Assembly (NCBI GenBank): GCA_015075005.1
Contig: JABTVC010000001.1
Location: 1,364,001-1,428,000 of the forward strand
From: Planctomycetia bacterium
GTDB lineage: Bacteria > Planctomycetota > Brocadiia > Brocadiales > Brocadiaceae
Direction: 5' to 3'
DNA length: 64,000 nt
Below the pieces are notes generated by a model, which saw only the letters and a program-made list of their open reading frames with translations, did no database searches and had not been told where the DNA came from. A program made the position numbers and the translations under genes. Shown here one piece after another: positions 10,088 through 19,649 of this stretch. Every line of letters begins with the position of its first letter. The stretch's first letter is position 1.

Positions 10088-11103
10088 TTAAAAATGAAGT
10101 CCAGCAGAAACCACAATATCTTTATTAGTCTTTAACCTAATTTTGTTCTTTAAAATCCAAGAAATTGGTTTCAGAGGATGTCTTTTCATATCAAATCTTG
10201 CAGTACCAATAAAAGCACAATCTCGTCCACATTTGCTCACTCGGCTCCGTATTTCATTTGCTCGTTCGCTATTCCAAATTTCATTCCAAGATTGTTTCTT
10301 AAGATTACCCATTATCCATTGTTCATCTGTTCCGTTACAAGGCAATAGGTTACTAAAAGGATCAACAAAAAACAAGTCAGTTCCTGCACAACAAGATTCA
10401 AGTATATTACCAGTCTCTTCCAAGTGGCTTAAAATATTAAGATTAAAATATGCACGAAGCCAATCTTTGACTCTCATTATTAAATTTTTTCTCCGCGACT
10501 GCAGCAAAGCCTTAATAAATTCTCTTTCCGTTCTTATAGCTAATTCCTTATCTTCTAATTTGTTATCATACTTATGGAAATACCAGGAATTATGCATGGT
10601 AGAATTACCAAACTCAATACCCATCCGACTACAAAGTTCGTATACAGACAACAAATCAGCAGCATTTTTATCACATATTACAATACTAAAACCATAATCT
10701 TTAACTTTTGTTTTACCAATTCCAAAACGGTTCTGAGTGCATGATCAAAACCGTCTTTCATTCCCCTCAACTCATCGTTTAATTTTGGCAAACCTTCAAT
10801 ACTAATTCTAAACATCACTTTAGTAGGGTATTTTTCTGCTATTTTAATAATTTTATCCGTAAAATACCCATTTGTGCTAATTTCGACTAATTCAGCCTTT
10901 TCGCGTAAAATCTTAACAAAGTCCTCAATATCATCCCTAAGCATAGGCTCTCCGCCCGTCAAATTGACTCGACCAAGTCCACTAGGTAATTTTGCAACAA
11001 TATCCGGCGTTATCTCATCTTCTTTTCGTGTAGGATGCTGCCAAATATCACACATGTGACATTTTGCATTGCATCTATATGTAGTAATCACACAAGCATT
11101 CAT
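10088..11103 (-). pseudogene. Radical SAM protein, split by one frameshift
   Basis: The N-terminal piece (10678-11103) carries the radical SAM [4Fe-4S] motif C11-x3-C15-x2-C18 (TYRCNAKCHMCDIW), the GGEPMLR turn and the strand VEISTNGYF. The C-terminal piece (10088-10654) continues with DLLSVYELCSRMGIEF and a cysteine-containing tail near L-L-P-C-N-G-T-D. The two join through V-K-D-Y-G-F-S-I-V-I in the second frame if one base is corrected near 10700-10710. It belongs to the broad radical SAM/SPASM type often found in polysaccharide loci; the substrate is unknown. A single slip next to an A-rich run could be decay or a sequencing error. Confidence 0.7.
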
Positions 11104-11200
11104 AATATTGTTTCCCCTATATTTTTTAATATCTAACTAATAGTTCCCAACGCTTTAATATTCTAAAAGGCATAATGGGTTTCCCATGCTTCTCCTCTTC

Positions 11201-11641
11201 TTAACTATTTTGTGAAACCATAGCGGTGTCAGTTTTCGCCAATATGAATTCAGGAGCAGTGGGGTTTGGAACAGAAGTAACATATATCCCTCTGTTTTTC
11301 AAAATGCGATAAATTTCTGAAGCAACCTTATTCAAATCTCGAACATGTTCCAACAGATAGTTAGAAAATGCTGCATTATATTCCCTAGATTTTATAGGGT
11401 GCATAGACTCGACCGAACATAGATGACAATTACCCATATAATCATTGCTTATTTGAAAATTATCTATATCGGCACGGTCACATACAAAAGTGCATCCACT
11501 ATTAACTAATTGATTTTCAATGACAACGTTTCTGCCTGCTCCGATATTCAATATTATGGGTAGTTCACTATCTTTTTTGTAATGTTCACATAAATAAGAC
11601 TTAAGTGTTTCTATGATATATTTTTCAGCTGGAGTTTGCAC
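11201..11641 (-). pseudogene. Class I SAM-dependent methyltransferase with frameshifted C-terminus
   Basis: The 146-residue frame shows a Rossmann methyltransferase core: motif I ILNIGAGRNVVIENQL, an acidic strand end (V-C-D-R-A-D-I-D), and FSNYLLEHVRDLNKVASEIYRILKNRG, typical of the Methyltransf_11 family. It stops soon after GIYVTSVPNPTAPEF. In the next frame a continuation L-T-P-L-W-F-H-K-I-V is readable, then another shift, then W-E-T-H-Y, which is how related glycan-locus methyltransferases continue. The C-terminal part is therefore lost by at least two shifts. The likely ancestral role is methylation of a glycan or lipid-linked sugar. Confidence 0.65.
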
Positions 11642-11652
11642 AATTTATCCCC

Positions 11653-12927
11653 TTATCCAATTTGTCTACTTGTAACCTGTTTATATATTTCCATCAACCG
11701 CCGATAATGCTCATCAGCATTCAGCTCATTTTCTATAAACAATCTCGCATTCTTTCCCATCTCTTCAGCTTTGTCAGGGTTATACGTATAGTATTCAATT
11801 TTTGAACGCAAATCCACTGAATTACCAGGTTCAAAGGTTAACCCTGTTTCTCTATCTTTTACCAGTTCAGGAATGCCCCCAATCCTTGAACCGATAACAG
11901 CTTTTCCACAAGCAAAAGCTTCTAATATTGAATATGGGAAGTTTTCATACCACTCTGAAGGCACAACCACAAATTTACAACCTTTCATAAATTCAATCAC
12001 TTCATTATGGCTTTTATGTCCTAAAAAATCTATCGTCCTGTTTTTATCTTTCGACTTTGCATAGAAAATCATTTCTTCTCTCAGCGGACCATCTCCCACA
12101 ATTTTAAGTGAGATTTTGTTATCGGTAATTGCTGCATCAATAAGAGTTCGTATGCCCTTTTCTTCTGATATTCTCCCTACATACAAATAATAATCATCTA
12201 TATTTTTGTTATCCCTTTTTTTATCATTCAAATCAACGTCAATAAAATTGTTAAGGCATAATATCTTTTCTTTTTTAAATCCGTATTCTATTAATTTATC
12301 CCTTAAATAATTACTTGGCGTAATAAGTATATCAACGAGATTATAAACCCCCATGATCCTGTGCGCGGTATTTTCAATTGCAGCCATTGCACTTGCCGCA
12401 AAGGAATTTTTCTTACATTTAACCAAGAGTGGCCAGAAATATCTTGTTTTTTTGCATCTCTCACAAACTTTCCCCTGGCACAAAAAAGAGGTGTTTGGAC
12501 AAATAAGCGTATAATCGTGAAGTGTCCAGACAATAGGGATCTTATGTTTTTTTAGTACATAAAAAATAGATGGGGTAATATGGTGGTGAATATTTTGTAT
12601 ATGTGCTATATCTGGTCTTTCTTTTTCAATAAGTCGCTCTAAATTATTTCTGGATTCGAAAGAATATATTGTACGGAATAACACCTTGAGTCCCGAAAAT
12701 AGATTTTTGCTTTTTATCTCCTCGGCATAATTTACATAACTCACAAAATATCCAGAATACTCTGATTCAAAATTTTGTGGATGATGCATCGAGAAGACTA
12801 CGACCTTGTGTTTGTTTTCTTCTAAAAGCCTTTTTACTGAAAATAGATACGTGCAATCTCCACCACGATTATAGTAAAAATTATTTACCAATAATACTTT
12901 CATCATTTTTTCTTGCATTTGCCCCAT
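11653..12927 (-). CDS. Family 4 glycosyltransferase
   Basis: The 424-residue GT-B glycosyltransferase is intact. The N-terminal domain has LVNNFYYNRGGDCTYLFSV, which forms the usual glycine-rich donor-side loop, and PDIAHIQNIHHHITPS. The C-terminal domain has YLYVGRISEEKGIRTLIDAA, LKIVGDGPLREEM and PSEWYENFPYSILEAFACGK (E-x7-E motif). A cysteine-rich loop C-P-N-T-S-F-L-C-Q-G-K-V-C-E-R-C lies between the domains, as in many mannosyl/glucosyl-transferases of capsule loci. It lies 25 nt downstream of the next glycosyltransferase gene in the same direction, so the two are probably co-transcribed. Donor and acceptor cannot be read from sequence. It probably adds one sugar of the repeat unit in the cytoplasm. 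Confidence 0.85.
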   Translation of the reverse strand: MGQMQEKMMKVLLVNNFYYNRGGDCTYLFSVKRLLEENKHKVVVFSMHHPQNFESEYSGYFVSYVNYAEEIKSKNLFSGLKVLFRTIYSFESRNNLERLIEKERPDIAHIQNIHHHITPSIFYVLKKHKIPIVWTLHDYTLICPNTSFLCQGKVCERCKKTRYFWPLLVKCKKNSFAASAMAAIENTAHRIMGVYNLVDILITPSNYLRDKLIEYGFKKEKILCLNNFIDVDLNDKKRDNKNIDDYYLYVGRISEEKGIRTLIDAAITDNKISLKIVGDGPLREEMIFYAKSKDKNRTIDFLGHKSHNEVIEFMKGCKFVVVPSEWYENFPYSILEAFACGKAVIGSRIGGIPELVKDRETGLTFEPGNSVDLRSKIEYYTYNPDKAEEMGKNARLFIENELNADEHYRRLMEIYKQVTSRQIG

Positions 12928-12952
12928 TTAATGAATTTTACTATGGATAATA

Positions 12953-14110
12953 CTATAAATGCTTTTTAAATTCTCTATATCTAGCTTCCCAAGAATTTTC
13001 ATTTATAAAGTGTTCAAACTGACTCTCTGTAACCTTGTTTAATTTGTTCTCTCCCTTAAATAAAGAATTTTGAACATACGCAATGAATTCTTCACTTGTA
13101 CGGGCAACGTATAAATATTTTTCATATTCCAGGATATCAGGTAATGCGGTAGCAACTACGGGTTTCTTAAAATACAGATATTCAAAAAGTTTTGTTGGGA
13201 ATACCCCCTTTCCGTGTTCACTCAACACATATGGAATGATAAATAAATCCATATATCTCATGTATACCGGAAGTAATTTGTAATGTTTCCAACCGAGAAA
13301 AACAACATTCTTGCAATCGAGTTTTTCCTTTGCTTCGGATGTTTCACTTCCAATTAATATCACCGTAGCATAAGGTATATCTATTGCAAGTTTTCGAACT
13401 AGATTAAAATCGAAGGTCTGGTGGAAGCTGCCAACATAACAAACTCTATTCTTGCCGATATTCGTCAAATCACCAGGAATACTAATATCTTTTATTCTGT
13501 TAATATTAAAGTTCTTGATATCTATTCCTTGCGGTATGCGTATTACATTTTTATTCAATTCACTTTTTTCATTAAAAATAGTTATTGAATCTGCAATAAC
13601 TAAATCAACTTTTCTTGCTATGCTTTTATCATTAACAACCACTTCAGGTGGAAAGAGTTTATTAAACTCAAATCTTTGAACACAATCATATATCCTTTTT
13701 ATACTGGGAATTTTATCAAAAATATCATTCACATAATTCGCAGGATGGGTGATAATAATATCATCAAAATGATTTATTTTATATTTCTTCATTATCTTCC
13801 TTATCTGGAAAAGGGCTAACTCAGCATTCAGTAATCGGAAGACCCCTTTTTGAAAAGGAAATATCTTTAATTGTATAAAATGTAAATGCTTTGCAAGAAG
13901 CCAACTGTTTCCATCGACGTTTCTATATAACATAATTCGCTTGATAAGTGCTTTAAGAACAGTAATAATTCCAACACTTTTCGGATTTATTCTTTCTATA
14001 TAAAACACATCAAAATCTTCTGCGAAAAAATCGACTAATGACTGCTGTCTTTGTCTTAACAACTCCCAGTCCCGAACAGAAAACGAACCAAAAACCAGAA
14101 TATTCTTCAT
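12953..14110 (-). CDS. GT-B glycosyltransferase, group 1 type
   Basis: The 385-residue protein has an N-terminal strand-loop (ILVFGSFSVRDWELLRQRQQ) and a C-terminal donor-binding half with RVCYVGSFHQTFDFNLV, VILIGSETSEAK and FPTKLFEYLYFKKPVVAT. This is the usual layout of glycosyltransferases that process capsule or O-antigen units. It is close to the size typical of the family and has no signal peptide. It follows a 240-bp gap after the O-antigen ligase-like gene and precedes the family 4 enzyme. The specific sugar is unknown. No frame disruption is seen, unlike several genes further downstream. Confidence 0.75.
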   Translation of the reverse strand: MKNILVFGSFSVRDWELLRQRQQSLVDFFAEDFDVFYIERINPKSVGIITVLKALIKRIMLYRNVDGNSWLLAKHLHFIQLKIFPFQKGVFRLLNAELALFQIRKIMKKYKINHFDDIIITHPANYVNDIFDKIPSIKRIYDCVQRFEFNKLFPPEVVVNDKSIARKVDLVIADSITIFNEKSELNKNVIRIPQGIDIKNFNINRIKDISIPGDLTNIGKNRVCYVGSFHQTFDFNLVRKLAIDIPYATVILIGSETSEAKEKLDCKNVVFLGWKHYKLLPVYMRYMDLFIIPYVLSEHGKGVFPTKLFEYLYFKKPVVATALPDILEYEKYLYVARTSEEFIAYVQNSLFKGENKLNKVTESQFEHFINENSWEARYREFKKHL

Positions 14111-14354
14111 ACATTTTTCCCAATATCAAGATGCTTAATTTCGATAATAAAGTTGTCATTAAGCGATGAATAACAGTTTGAGACTTTACAATGATTACTA
14201 TATTTAGTGGATAGGTTTTCATAAATCAACAGAATTTACTGGCAATTAATTGTAACGATGTACATATCACGTATCTCCGATATGCTCAATTTCAGAAATA
14301 GACAAACTCAATTCAGTAAAAATCATAACTAATATATTTTATCAGACTCCATCT

Positions 14355-15731
14355 TTATACTGGCAACAACGTGTCTTTCAACTTCACGTCTACTTTACCG
14401 CGGGATATTTTTGTCTTTAACCGTATCTTTTCTCTTACAATTACTCCGTTATAGATTCCAAGTAATCCCCAGAATATGTGGCAATATCCCCAAGCATTAT
14501 CAGTTATACCAAATATCAAGAAGCCCATTATCATAAGAAACGAAACTTTTGCAAAATCATTTTCTTTAAAATTTTTTATTGCAAAAATAATCATCATAGA
14601 TAATAACATCAAACTGCCAATGCCACCAAATGCTCCCGTTTCAGCAAACATTCGAATATAATCCCCATGCGCAGCAATATTCTCACCGAATCTGGAGGTT
14701 GATAACTCGAAAAACGTCTCAAGACCACACCCAAATACAGGATGTGCTTTGAAGAGTTCCAATCCAAATTGAAGAAATTCAAACCTTTGCAAAGCAGAGC
14801 CATCAACTGTAGTTGCACGTGCTATAATCTGTCCCGACAACAATATAACAGCTATTCCTAACGGCAAAGCAAATCTCATTATCTTTTTAGGCTTAAACAG
14901 TATCAGAAAAAGAAGTAATTGGATAAAAAGAGCTATCCATGTTATTCTTGTAAAAGTTAAAAGTATATTGATCAGGAATAAAAGGACAATTAGGCCGTAG
15001 AAGTACTTTTTTTCTTTCTTTTTTACAAAATAAAAAAGATACAGCGGTAACAATATTAAGAGAGCAAACGAATATTGAGACGGATGGTAAAAGGTGGTTC
15101 GTATTCTGCTGAAAGTTTGGATAACCTCATAACCTAGATAAATTTTAGAGGAAATTAGCCGATTATAAAAAATATTATACCCAGTAACGTATTCAATAAT
15201 TCCGTATACTGATAAAAAAACAAAAACGATAGTAATGAATTTAAATATTTTCTTTTCCACATGGCTATTCTTAACAACGACAAAATAAGCTAATAAATAG
15301 AAAGAAAATGCCGATAGCAGTCTGGTTAAACCCCTGATAGATGTCAATAAACTTATTGAAAATGGTACTGTCAACAGTAAATAGAGTGAAAAGAGAATTA
15401 CCGGATAGATGATATGTTTATTCCAATACCACGTTTCTAGCTGAAGGAAATCTTTTACCTTAAAATAAAAAAACAATATCATTATTATATTCAGAATTCC
15501 AAGCAAATTAATACTCTGAGCTCCTGATAGCGAAAAGCTCATTCTCCCCACAAAACCCGCCAAAACAAAATAAACAAAAAAATAGATACAGATAAAAACC
15601 AGTTCGCTTCGTGAAATAAGAATTACACTCGTAATCATTAGGATAATGGCAATCGCTAGTTTGAGGTCATATACTAGAGAAACTGCAAACAGAAGCGATA
15701 GAAGCACTACCGAGAAAATGTTTTTTCCCAT
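14355..15731 (-). CDS. O-antigen ligase/polymerase family membrane protein
   Basis: The 458-residue protein is almost wholly hydrophobic, with about 11-12 predicted membrane helices. A large loop between the later helices carries FQFGLELFKAHPVFGCGLET, the signature of the Wzy_C/WaaL family, and an A-H-G-D-Y-I-R-M-F segment. Such proteins join lipid-linked oligosaccharides, either to a lipid A core or to each other during chain growth. In this locus, which contains Wza- and Wzc-like proteins, a polymerase role fits better, but sequence cannot separate ligase from polymerase. It lies 4 nt downstream of the family 2 glycosyltransferase. No Wzx flippase is seen in the window. Confidence 0.8.
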   Translation of the reverse strand: MGKNIFSVVLLSLLFAVSLVYDLKLAIAIILMITSVILISRSELVFICIYFFVYFVLAGFVGRMSFSLSGAQSINLLGILNIIMILFFYFKVKDFLQLETWYWNKHIIYPVILFSLYLLLTVPFSISLLTSIRGLTRLLSAFSFYLLAYFVVVKNSHVEKKIFKFITIVFVFLSVYGIIEYVTGYNIFYNRLISSKIYLGYEVIQTFSRIRTTFYHPSQYSFALLILLPLYLFYFVKKKEKKYFYGLIVLLFLINILLTFTRITWIALFIQLLLFLILFKPKKIMRFALPLGIAVILLSGQIIARATTVDGSALQRFEFLQFGLELFKAHPVFGCGLETFFELSTSRFGENIAAHGDYIRMFAETGAFGGIGSLMLLSMMIIFAIKNFKENDFAKVSFLMIMGFLIFGITDNAWGYCHIFWGLLGIYNGVIVREKIRLKTKISRGKVDVKLKDTLLPV

Positions 15732-15735
15732 ATTT

Positions 15736-16611
15736 TTAAACTTTCCACACCATTTTTCTAAAAATAAGCAATATCCCTTTTAAATATTTTATTCTTAATG
15801 TAAAACAAAATGCCGTAAAAAAATTGAAAAACGCATATCGCTTATCGTCTATATCATATAAAAATATTAAACCCCGGTAATAATAATGGTTAGCCCTTAT
15901 TCCTTTTGGTAATTTGTTTATCTTGTATTTATCTAATACTTTATTGTGCCCTGCGATTACAGCCCATTTTTTATTTGAGATGCTTTCCAAATTTTTAGAC
16001 CTCGAGTACTTAACTAAGGGTTCCACGTTAAATTCAAACGTACATATCTCGCTCAATCTCAGATATAAATCCCAGTCCTGGCAACTCGGCAAAGTCTCAT
16101 CAAAACCCTCTATTCTTCTCAAATAGCAAGTTTTTGCAAGAATTATGGAAGTTGTTCCAACGCAATTTCCTACAAGCAGTTTAGAGAACAGGCTCCCCCG
16201 CTCATTAGGAATCATTTGATTATGAATCTCTCCATATTCATTTACAACGTAAAAACCAGTGTAAACAACACCTACGGTATCGTCTGATTTGAAAAATATA
16301 TTTAATTGTTTCTCAATTTTTTCTGGCAACCATTCATCGTCGCTATCCAAAAAGGCTATATACTCACCCTTCGCAATCCTTATTCCTGAATTTCTGGCAG
16401 CGCTTCCTCCCATATTACAGGTGTGTCTTAAATATTTCATTCTGTCGTCTTTAAATCCCTGTATTACTTTCTCTGTATTGTCTGTAGAGTTATCATCGAT
16501 TATCAGGATTTCTAAAGTTTTGTATGTCTGATTTAATACGCTCTGTATTGCCCGCACAATTGTATGTTCCCTATTATATGTGGGAATGACTACAGAAACT
16601 AATTTTTCCAT
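15736..16611 (-). CDS. Family 2 glycosyltransferase
   Basis: The 291-residue GT-A enzyme starts with VSVVIPTYNREHTIVRAIQS, continues with the nucleotide-binding IDDNSTDNTEKV, and has the metal-binding motif AFLDSDDEWLPEKI. A conserved G-x-D-E-x-L-P-S-C-Q-D-W-D acceptor/base region follows near residue 180. It lacks C-terminal membrane helices, so it is a cytoplasmic inverting transferase acting on lipid-linked acceptors. It is the first gene in a short operon leading to the membrane ligase/polymerase and the two GT-B enzymes. Insertion-sequence debris lies just upstream (16648-17340). Confidence 0.85.
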   Translation of the reverse strand: MEKLVSVVIPTYNREHTIVRAIQSVLNQTYKTLEILIIDDNSTDNTEKVIQGFKDDRMKYLRHTCNMGGSAARNSGIRIAKGEYIAFLDSDDEWLPEKIEKQLNIFFKSDDTVGVVYTGFYVVNEYGEIHNQMIPNERGSLFSKLLVGNCVGTTSIILAKTCYLRRIEGFDETLPSCQDWDLYLRLSEICTFEFNVEPLVKYSRSKNLESISNKKWAVIAGHNKVLDKYKINKLPKGIRANHYYYRGLIFLYDIDDKRYAFFNFFTAFCFTLRIKYLKGILLIFRKMVWKV

Positions 16612-16647
16612 ATTTCAATCGACCCATTAACATTACTTTGTTTAAAA

Positions 16648-17340
16648 TTAAGCGGCTTTTTGCAGTTTTTCGCACTGCTTCCGTGCCTTTTCCCGAAGCA
16701 CGTTTCTCAGCTTGTGCAAATTTGCAGCGAACACGCCCAATGCACAATATCTCTTAAAGGACTTCAACCCTTTGTCCAGACACCTATCCGGGCCGTGATG
16801 TTCCAAACGATTGATATCCGATTCTACCGCTGAGTGCTTGTGCTTTAGCTTCTTAAACATCTTACTTGACTCCTCTTCCTGTTTCACCTTATTCTTCCCT
16901 TTTTTAGGCATGATTACCGCAGGTATATACAAACTCAGCAACTCTTTATTCTCTTTCTTGTAAAAACTTTTATCAAAACTTATGCTCTCTATTACTCCCT
17001 CTCTGTAGCGATTCAATAACCTATCTGCCAAGGGAATTGACAACGATACATCTGCCTGTTTTTCTCCTACTACATGGTCTATCTGTTTGTTCAACATCCC
17101 GTGAAAATACTCCAATGCCTCTATTTTCTTTCATATACCTCTACCTGGTTCGTCGTTAGCACCCTTTCGTAGATGGCTAACAGACTTGCTCCTATCTTTA
17201 CTCTTAAACCCCTCGACAATTCCAAGTAACTCTTCACAGGCCTTTTTTTGTTTCTTCCTTATTTTTCCCTCCGCCACTTGAAGCCGTTGCGCTGATTCTC
17301 ATCAGCTTTTTTAACTCTCTCCTCCAATCCGCATCAATTT
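16648..17340 (-). pseudogene. ISNCY-family transposase remnant
   Basis: The clean part (16648-17115, 155 codons) is a transposase C-terminus. It has ISFDKSFYKKENKELLSLYI, V-I-M-P-K-K-G-K, then FKKLKHKHSAVESDINRLEH, H-G-P-D-R-C and a final K-R-Y-C-A-L-G-V-F-A-A-N-L-H. This order (S-F-D-x-G/S-F-Y ... M-P-K-K-G ... H-S-A-V-E-S-x-I-x-x-L-E-H-H-G) is typical of ISNCY DDE transposases. Further upstream, ERVLTTNQVEVYERK lies in a shifted frame, and stops occur beyond it. The N-terminal half is unreadable. Confidence 0.65.
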
Positions 17341-17341
17341 A

Positions 17342-17466
17342 CCAGAGTCCCTTTGTTCAAACCGTATCTTACCCTATCCCGCGAAAATATTCAACACTAT
17401 TCATAACCTATTTCCACCTGCTTTACCTTATTTTGTTTGGCTTTTTAGTGTTTCCGTTCAAACACT
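17342..17466. repeat. Dispersed repeat, copy 1 (partner at 27290-27411)
   Basis: About 125 bp is clearly related to 27290-27411 in the same orientation. Shared blocks include CGCGAAAATATTCAA, CTATTTCCACC, a C-T-T-x-x-C-C/T-T-A-T-T-T-T-G block and GGCTTTTTAGTGTT-type ends. The partner copy overlaps the 3' end of the TPR-glycosyltransferase gene at 27382, so this copy may be the stump of a paralogue or the edge of a mobile segment. Confidence 0.6.
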
Positions 17467-17800
17467 ATGGAAATGATAACGTTGCTCTGTCCTGGAGTTT
17501 ATTGAACGGATCATCTGCCACATCCCCAATAAAATTCAAGAAATATTCGCTACTGTGGGTTCTTGGCAAGCAGACACAGAGGAGAATTCTTACCCTTGGT
17601 TTACAAACTCCTTGATATTAAAAATATTGTTATCGCAAAAATCTACATCTCGTGGAGAACTCTGATACAGGCTGCCTACAAATACGACTCCCTGAAATGC
17701 CCTTTGTGTATGTCAATTATGCTACTAAAGGCCGTTGTACTGCCTTCTTATTTGTTCCCTTGTCTCGAAACACGAGGAGATTACCCGTGACAATTTCCCC
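17467..17800 (+). pseudogene. IS91-like transposase C-terminal remnant
   Basis: Plus-strand pieces in two frames read L-E-R-I-I-C-H-I-P-N-K, then ASRHRGEFLPLVYKLLDI, and finally Y-D-S-L-K-C-P-L-C-M-S-I-M. IS91/IS801 transposases end with the same order: I-x-R-H-I-P-x-K, a G-F-L-A-N-R-x-R-G-x-L-L-P-x-V-Y segment, and a Cys-x2-Cys in D-P-x-x-C-P-x-C. The catalytic tyrosine domain is absent. It is convergent with the ISNCY remnant beside it. Confidence 0.55.
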
Positions 17801-18100
17801 CTTCTTCCCCAAAAATAAACAACCTGTACTTGTTCGTTGTACGTACCGCTAAGACGAGTTCTATCCCTCACCGAGAGAGGTGCGTCTTCTGAAGACAAAA
17901 AACGCTGGCGATCCTGTCTGTCTTGTCAAAGAAGAATGCAATGTGTGTCATATTGGTTTTATGCTCCCAGTAAATTAGACCAACAAGCATGGAAAAACGT
18001 ATTTTTTCTATGAAGTGAAACCAAAAATCAAAAACCTTGTCACTAATAACGTTATGAAACGTTTATTTGGTCAGGTTTCTAAAAGTTTGAAATTCCTGAA
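17801..18100. other. Intergenic insertion-sequence debris with no readable gene
   Basis: I see no ORF with family resemblance. The stretch lies between the IS91-like remnant and an inverted-repeat-bounded element. Confidence 0.4.
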
Positions 18101-18236
18101 CAATGTGCTAAGTCCCAGAATAAATACCCCAAAAATTCCCTCTTAGTCTCAGAATATTTGAGTTTCATATCCAGCCATTACCCAGCTACCCCATCTGAGA
18201 ATCTCAGGATCATTTATTGTGGGTCTTAGCACATTG
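18101..18236. mobile_element. MITE-like element with terminal inverted repeats
   Basis: The left end CAATGTGCTAAGTCCCAGAA and the reverse complement of the right end CAATGTGCTAAGACCCACAA continue to a 25-bp inverted repeat with two mismatches, enclosing about 86 bp with no coding capacity. The right end overlaps the last codons and stop of the GDP-fucose synthase gene. No clear target duplication was found. The size and the lack of a transposase suggest a MITE or an internal-deletion derivative of a larger element. Confidence 0.6.
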
Positions 18237-19353
18237 AACATAAATATATTCTATATACCTCTTCAATCCCCTTATGTAACTCAATATTAGCTTTCCATCC
18301 TAAATTATTCATCTTCCCAGTATCCAATAACTTCCTGGGTGTTCCATCCGGTTTCGATGTGTCCCATTGTATCTCACTCTTATATCCCACGATATCCTTA
18401 ACTAGATAGGCCAAGTCTTCGATTTTAATTTCTTTCCCGGTTCCAATATTTACAAACTCACCTATATCTTTTGCATTACATTTTTGCAGTAATAATATGC
18501 AGGCATCGGCCAAATCATCTCCGTGAAGAAATTCACGATAAGGAGAACCGCTTCCCCAGAGTTCGATAGTAGTTAAAAGCTGAGAGTTAAGAGTTGAGAG
18601 TTGAGAGTTAGTGGAATAATTACTTTTTATTCCATATTTAGAAAGGAGGTTTACGATTTCTTCATCCGATATCATAGTTACATCATGATTAGGTATCGGA
18701 TGTTTTTGTAAATCAATTCTAATCGACCGAAAATCTCCATTTTCCAAACACTTTCCCAGATGCATTTTCCTTACCAGTGCCGGCAATACATGCGATTTCT
18801 TTAAATCAAAATTGTCATTTTGGCCATAGAGGTTCGCAGGCATTACGGAGATGAAGTTTGTTCCGTATTGTTCATTATAATATCTGCAAAGTTTGATTGC
18901 AGATATTTTTGCTATAGCATAAGGCTCATTGGTAGGCTCAAGACTGCCCGTAAGCAAGTGCTCCTCCATCAGTGGTTGAGGAGCAAATTTTGGGTATATA
19001 CATGACGAACCAAGATTTAACAATTTTTTAACACCGTATTTATAGCTTGCATGAATCACGTTTGCTGCGATCATAATGTTCTGATAGATAAACTCAGCCT
19101 TGTACGTGCTATTAACCAATATTCCACCAACCTTAGCTGCGGCCAAAAAAACGAATTCTGGTTTTTCCTCTTCAAAAAATACCTCTACCTCAGACTGCCT
19201 TGTTAAGTCCAATGCCTTATGGGTTCTTATAATAAGATTTTTATACCCTGAATCCTGAAGTTTACGTACAATAGCTGAACCCACCAAACCTTTGTGTCCG
19301 GCCACGTAAATTTTAGAGCTGTGGTTCATGGCTATTTGATTATTTATTGTCAT
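18226..19353 (-). CDS. fcl: GDP-L-fucose synthase
   Basis: This bifunctional epimerase/reductase makes GDP-L-fucose from GDP-4-keto-6-deoxy-D-mannose, using NADPH in the cytoplasm. The N-terminal Rossmann motif is G-H-K-G-L-V-G (residues 19-25). The family signatures LAAAKVGGILVN, N-L-G-S-S-C-I-Y-P and EPYAIAKISAIKLC (Tyr and Lys of the Y-x3-K pair) are present, then MPANLYGQNDNFD and YREFLHGDDLADA. Two oddities are visible. About 15 codons of low-complexity sequence are inserted before IELWGSGSPYREFLH, and the last codons and stop come from the right end of a MITE-like element, replacing the usual tail. Whether it still works is uncertain. It belongs functionally with the gmd gene upstream, from which it is separated by about 300 bp. 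Confidence 0.85.
   Translation of the reverse strand: MTINNQIAMNHSSKIYVAGHKGLVGSAIVRKLQDSGYKNLIIRTHKALDLTRQSEVEVFFEEEKPEFVFLAAAKVGGILVNSTYKAEFIYQNIMIAANVIHASYKYGVKKLLNLGSSCIYPKFAPQPLMEEHLLTGSLEPTNEPYAIAKISAIKLCRYYNEQYGTNFISVMPANLYGQNDNFDLKKSHVLPALVRKMHLGKCLENGDFRSIRIDLQKHPIPNHDVTMISDEEIVNLLSKYGIKSNYSTNSQLSTLNSQLLTTIELWGSGSPYREFLHGDDLADACILLLQKCNAKDIGEFVNIGTGKEIKIEDLAYLVKDIVGYKSEIQWDTSKPDGTPRKLLDTGKMNNLGWKANIELHKGIEEVYRIYLCSMC
18570..18612. repeat. In-frame low-complexity insertion in fcl
   Basis: The plus strand reads as repeats of G-A-G-A-G-T-T with variants such as GAGAGTTAAGAGTTGAGAG. On the coding strand this gives T-N-S-Q-L-S-T-L-N-S-Q-L-L. The frame is kept. Other GDP-fucose synthases have no such segment between the mid-domain and the L-W-G-S-G strand. 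Confidence 0.75.
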
Positions 19354-19649
19354 TCGTTATTTATGACTTTGTTGATTAACTCTCTTTTCGAGATCGCAGC
19401 ATACCATATATAGTATATATATCTTGTTAATTTACAACTAATAGTATGTATATTGAGTTGACTGGGACTTAATCAACAGAGTCATATATATCAAAATGAC
19501 AGAAATTGGAAACAAGCTTTGGAGCATTTGAATTTGTAATTTTATAATTGTTTCTTCCTGAACTTGATTCAGAGTCATACTTCGGATTTAGCAGTTTTAA
19601 ATAAACAAAAAATTACAAAAAAAGATGTTTTTACACAGTACTACAACAA

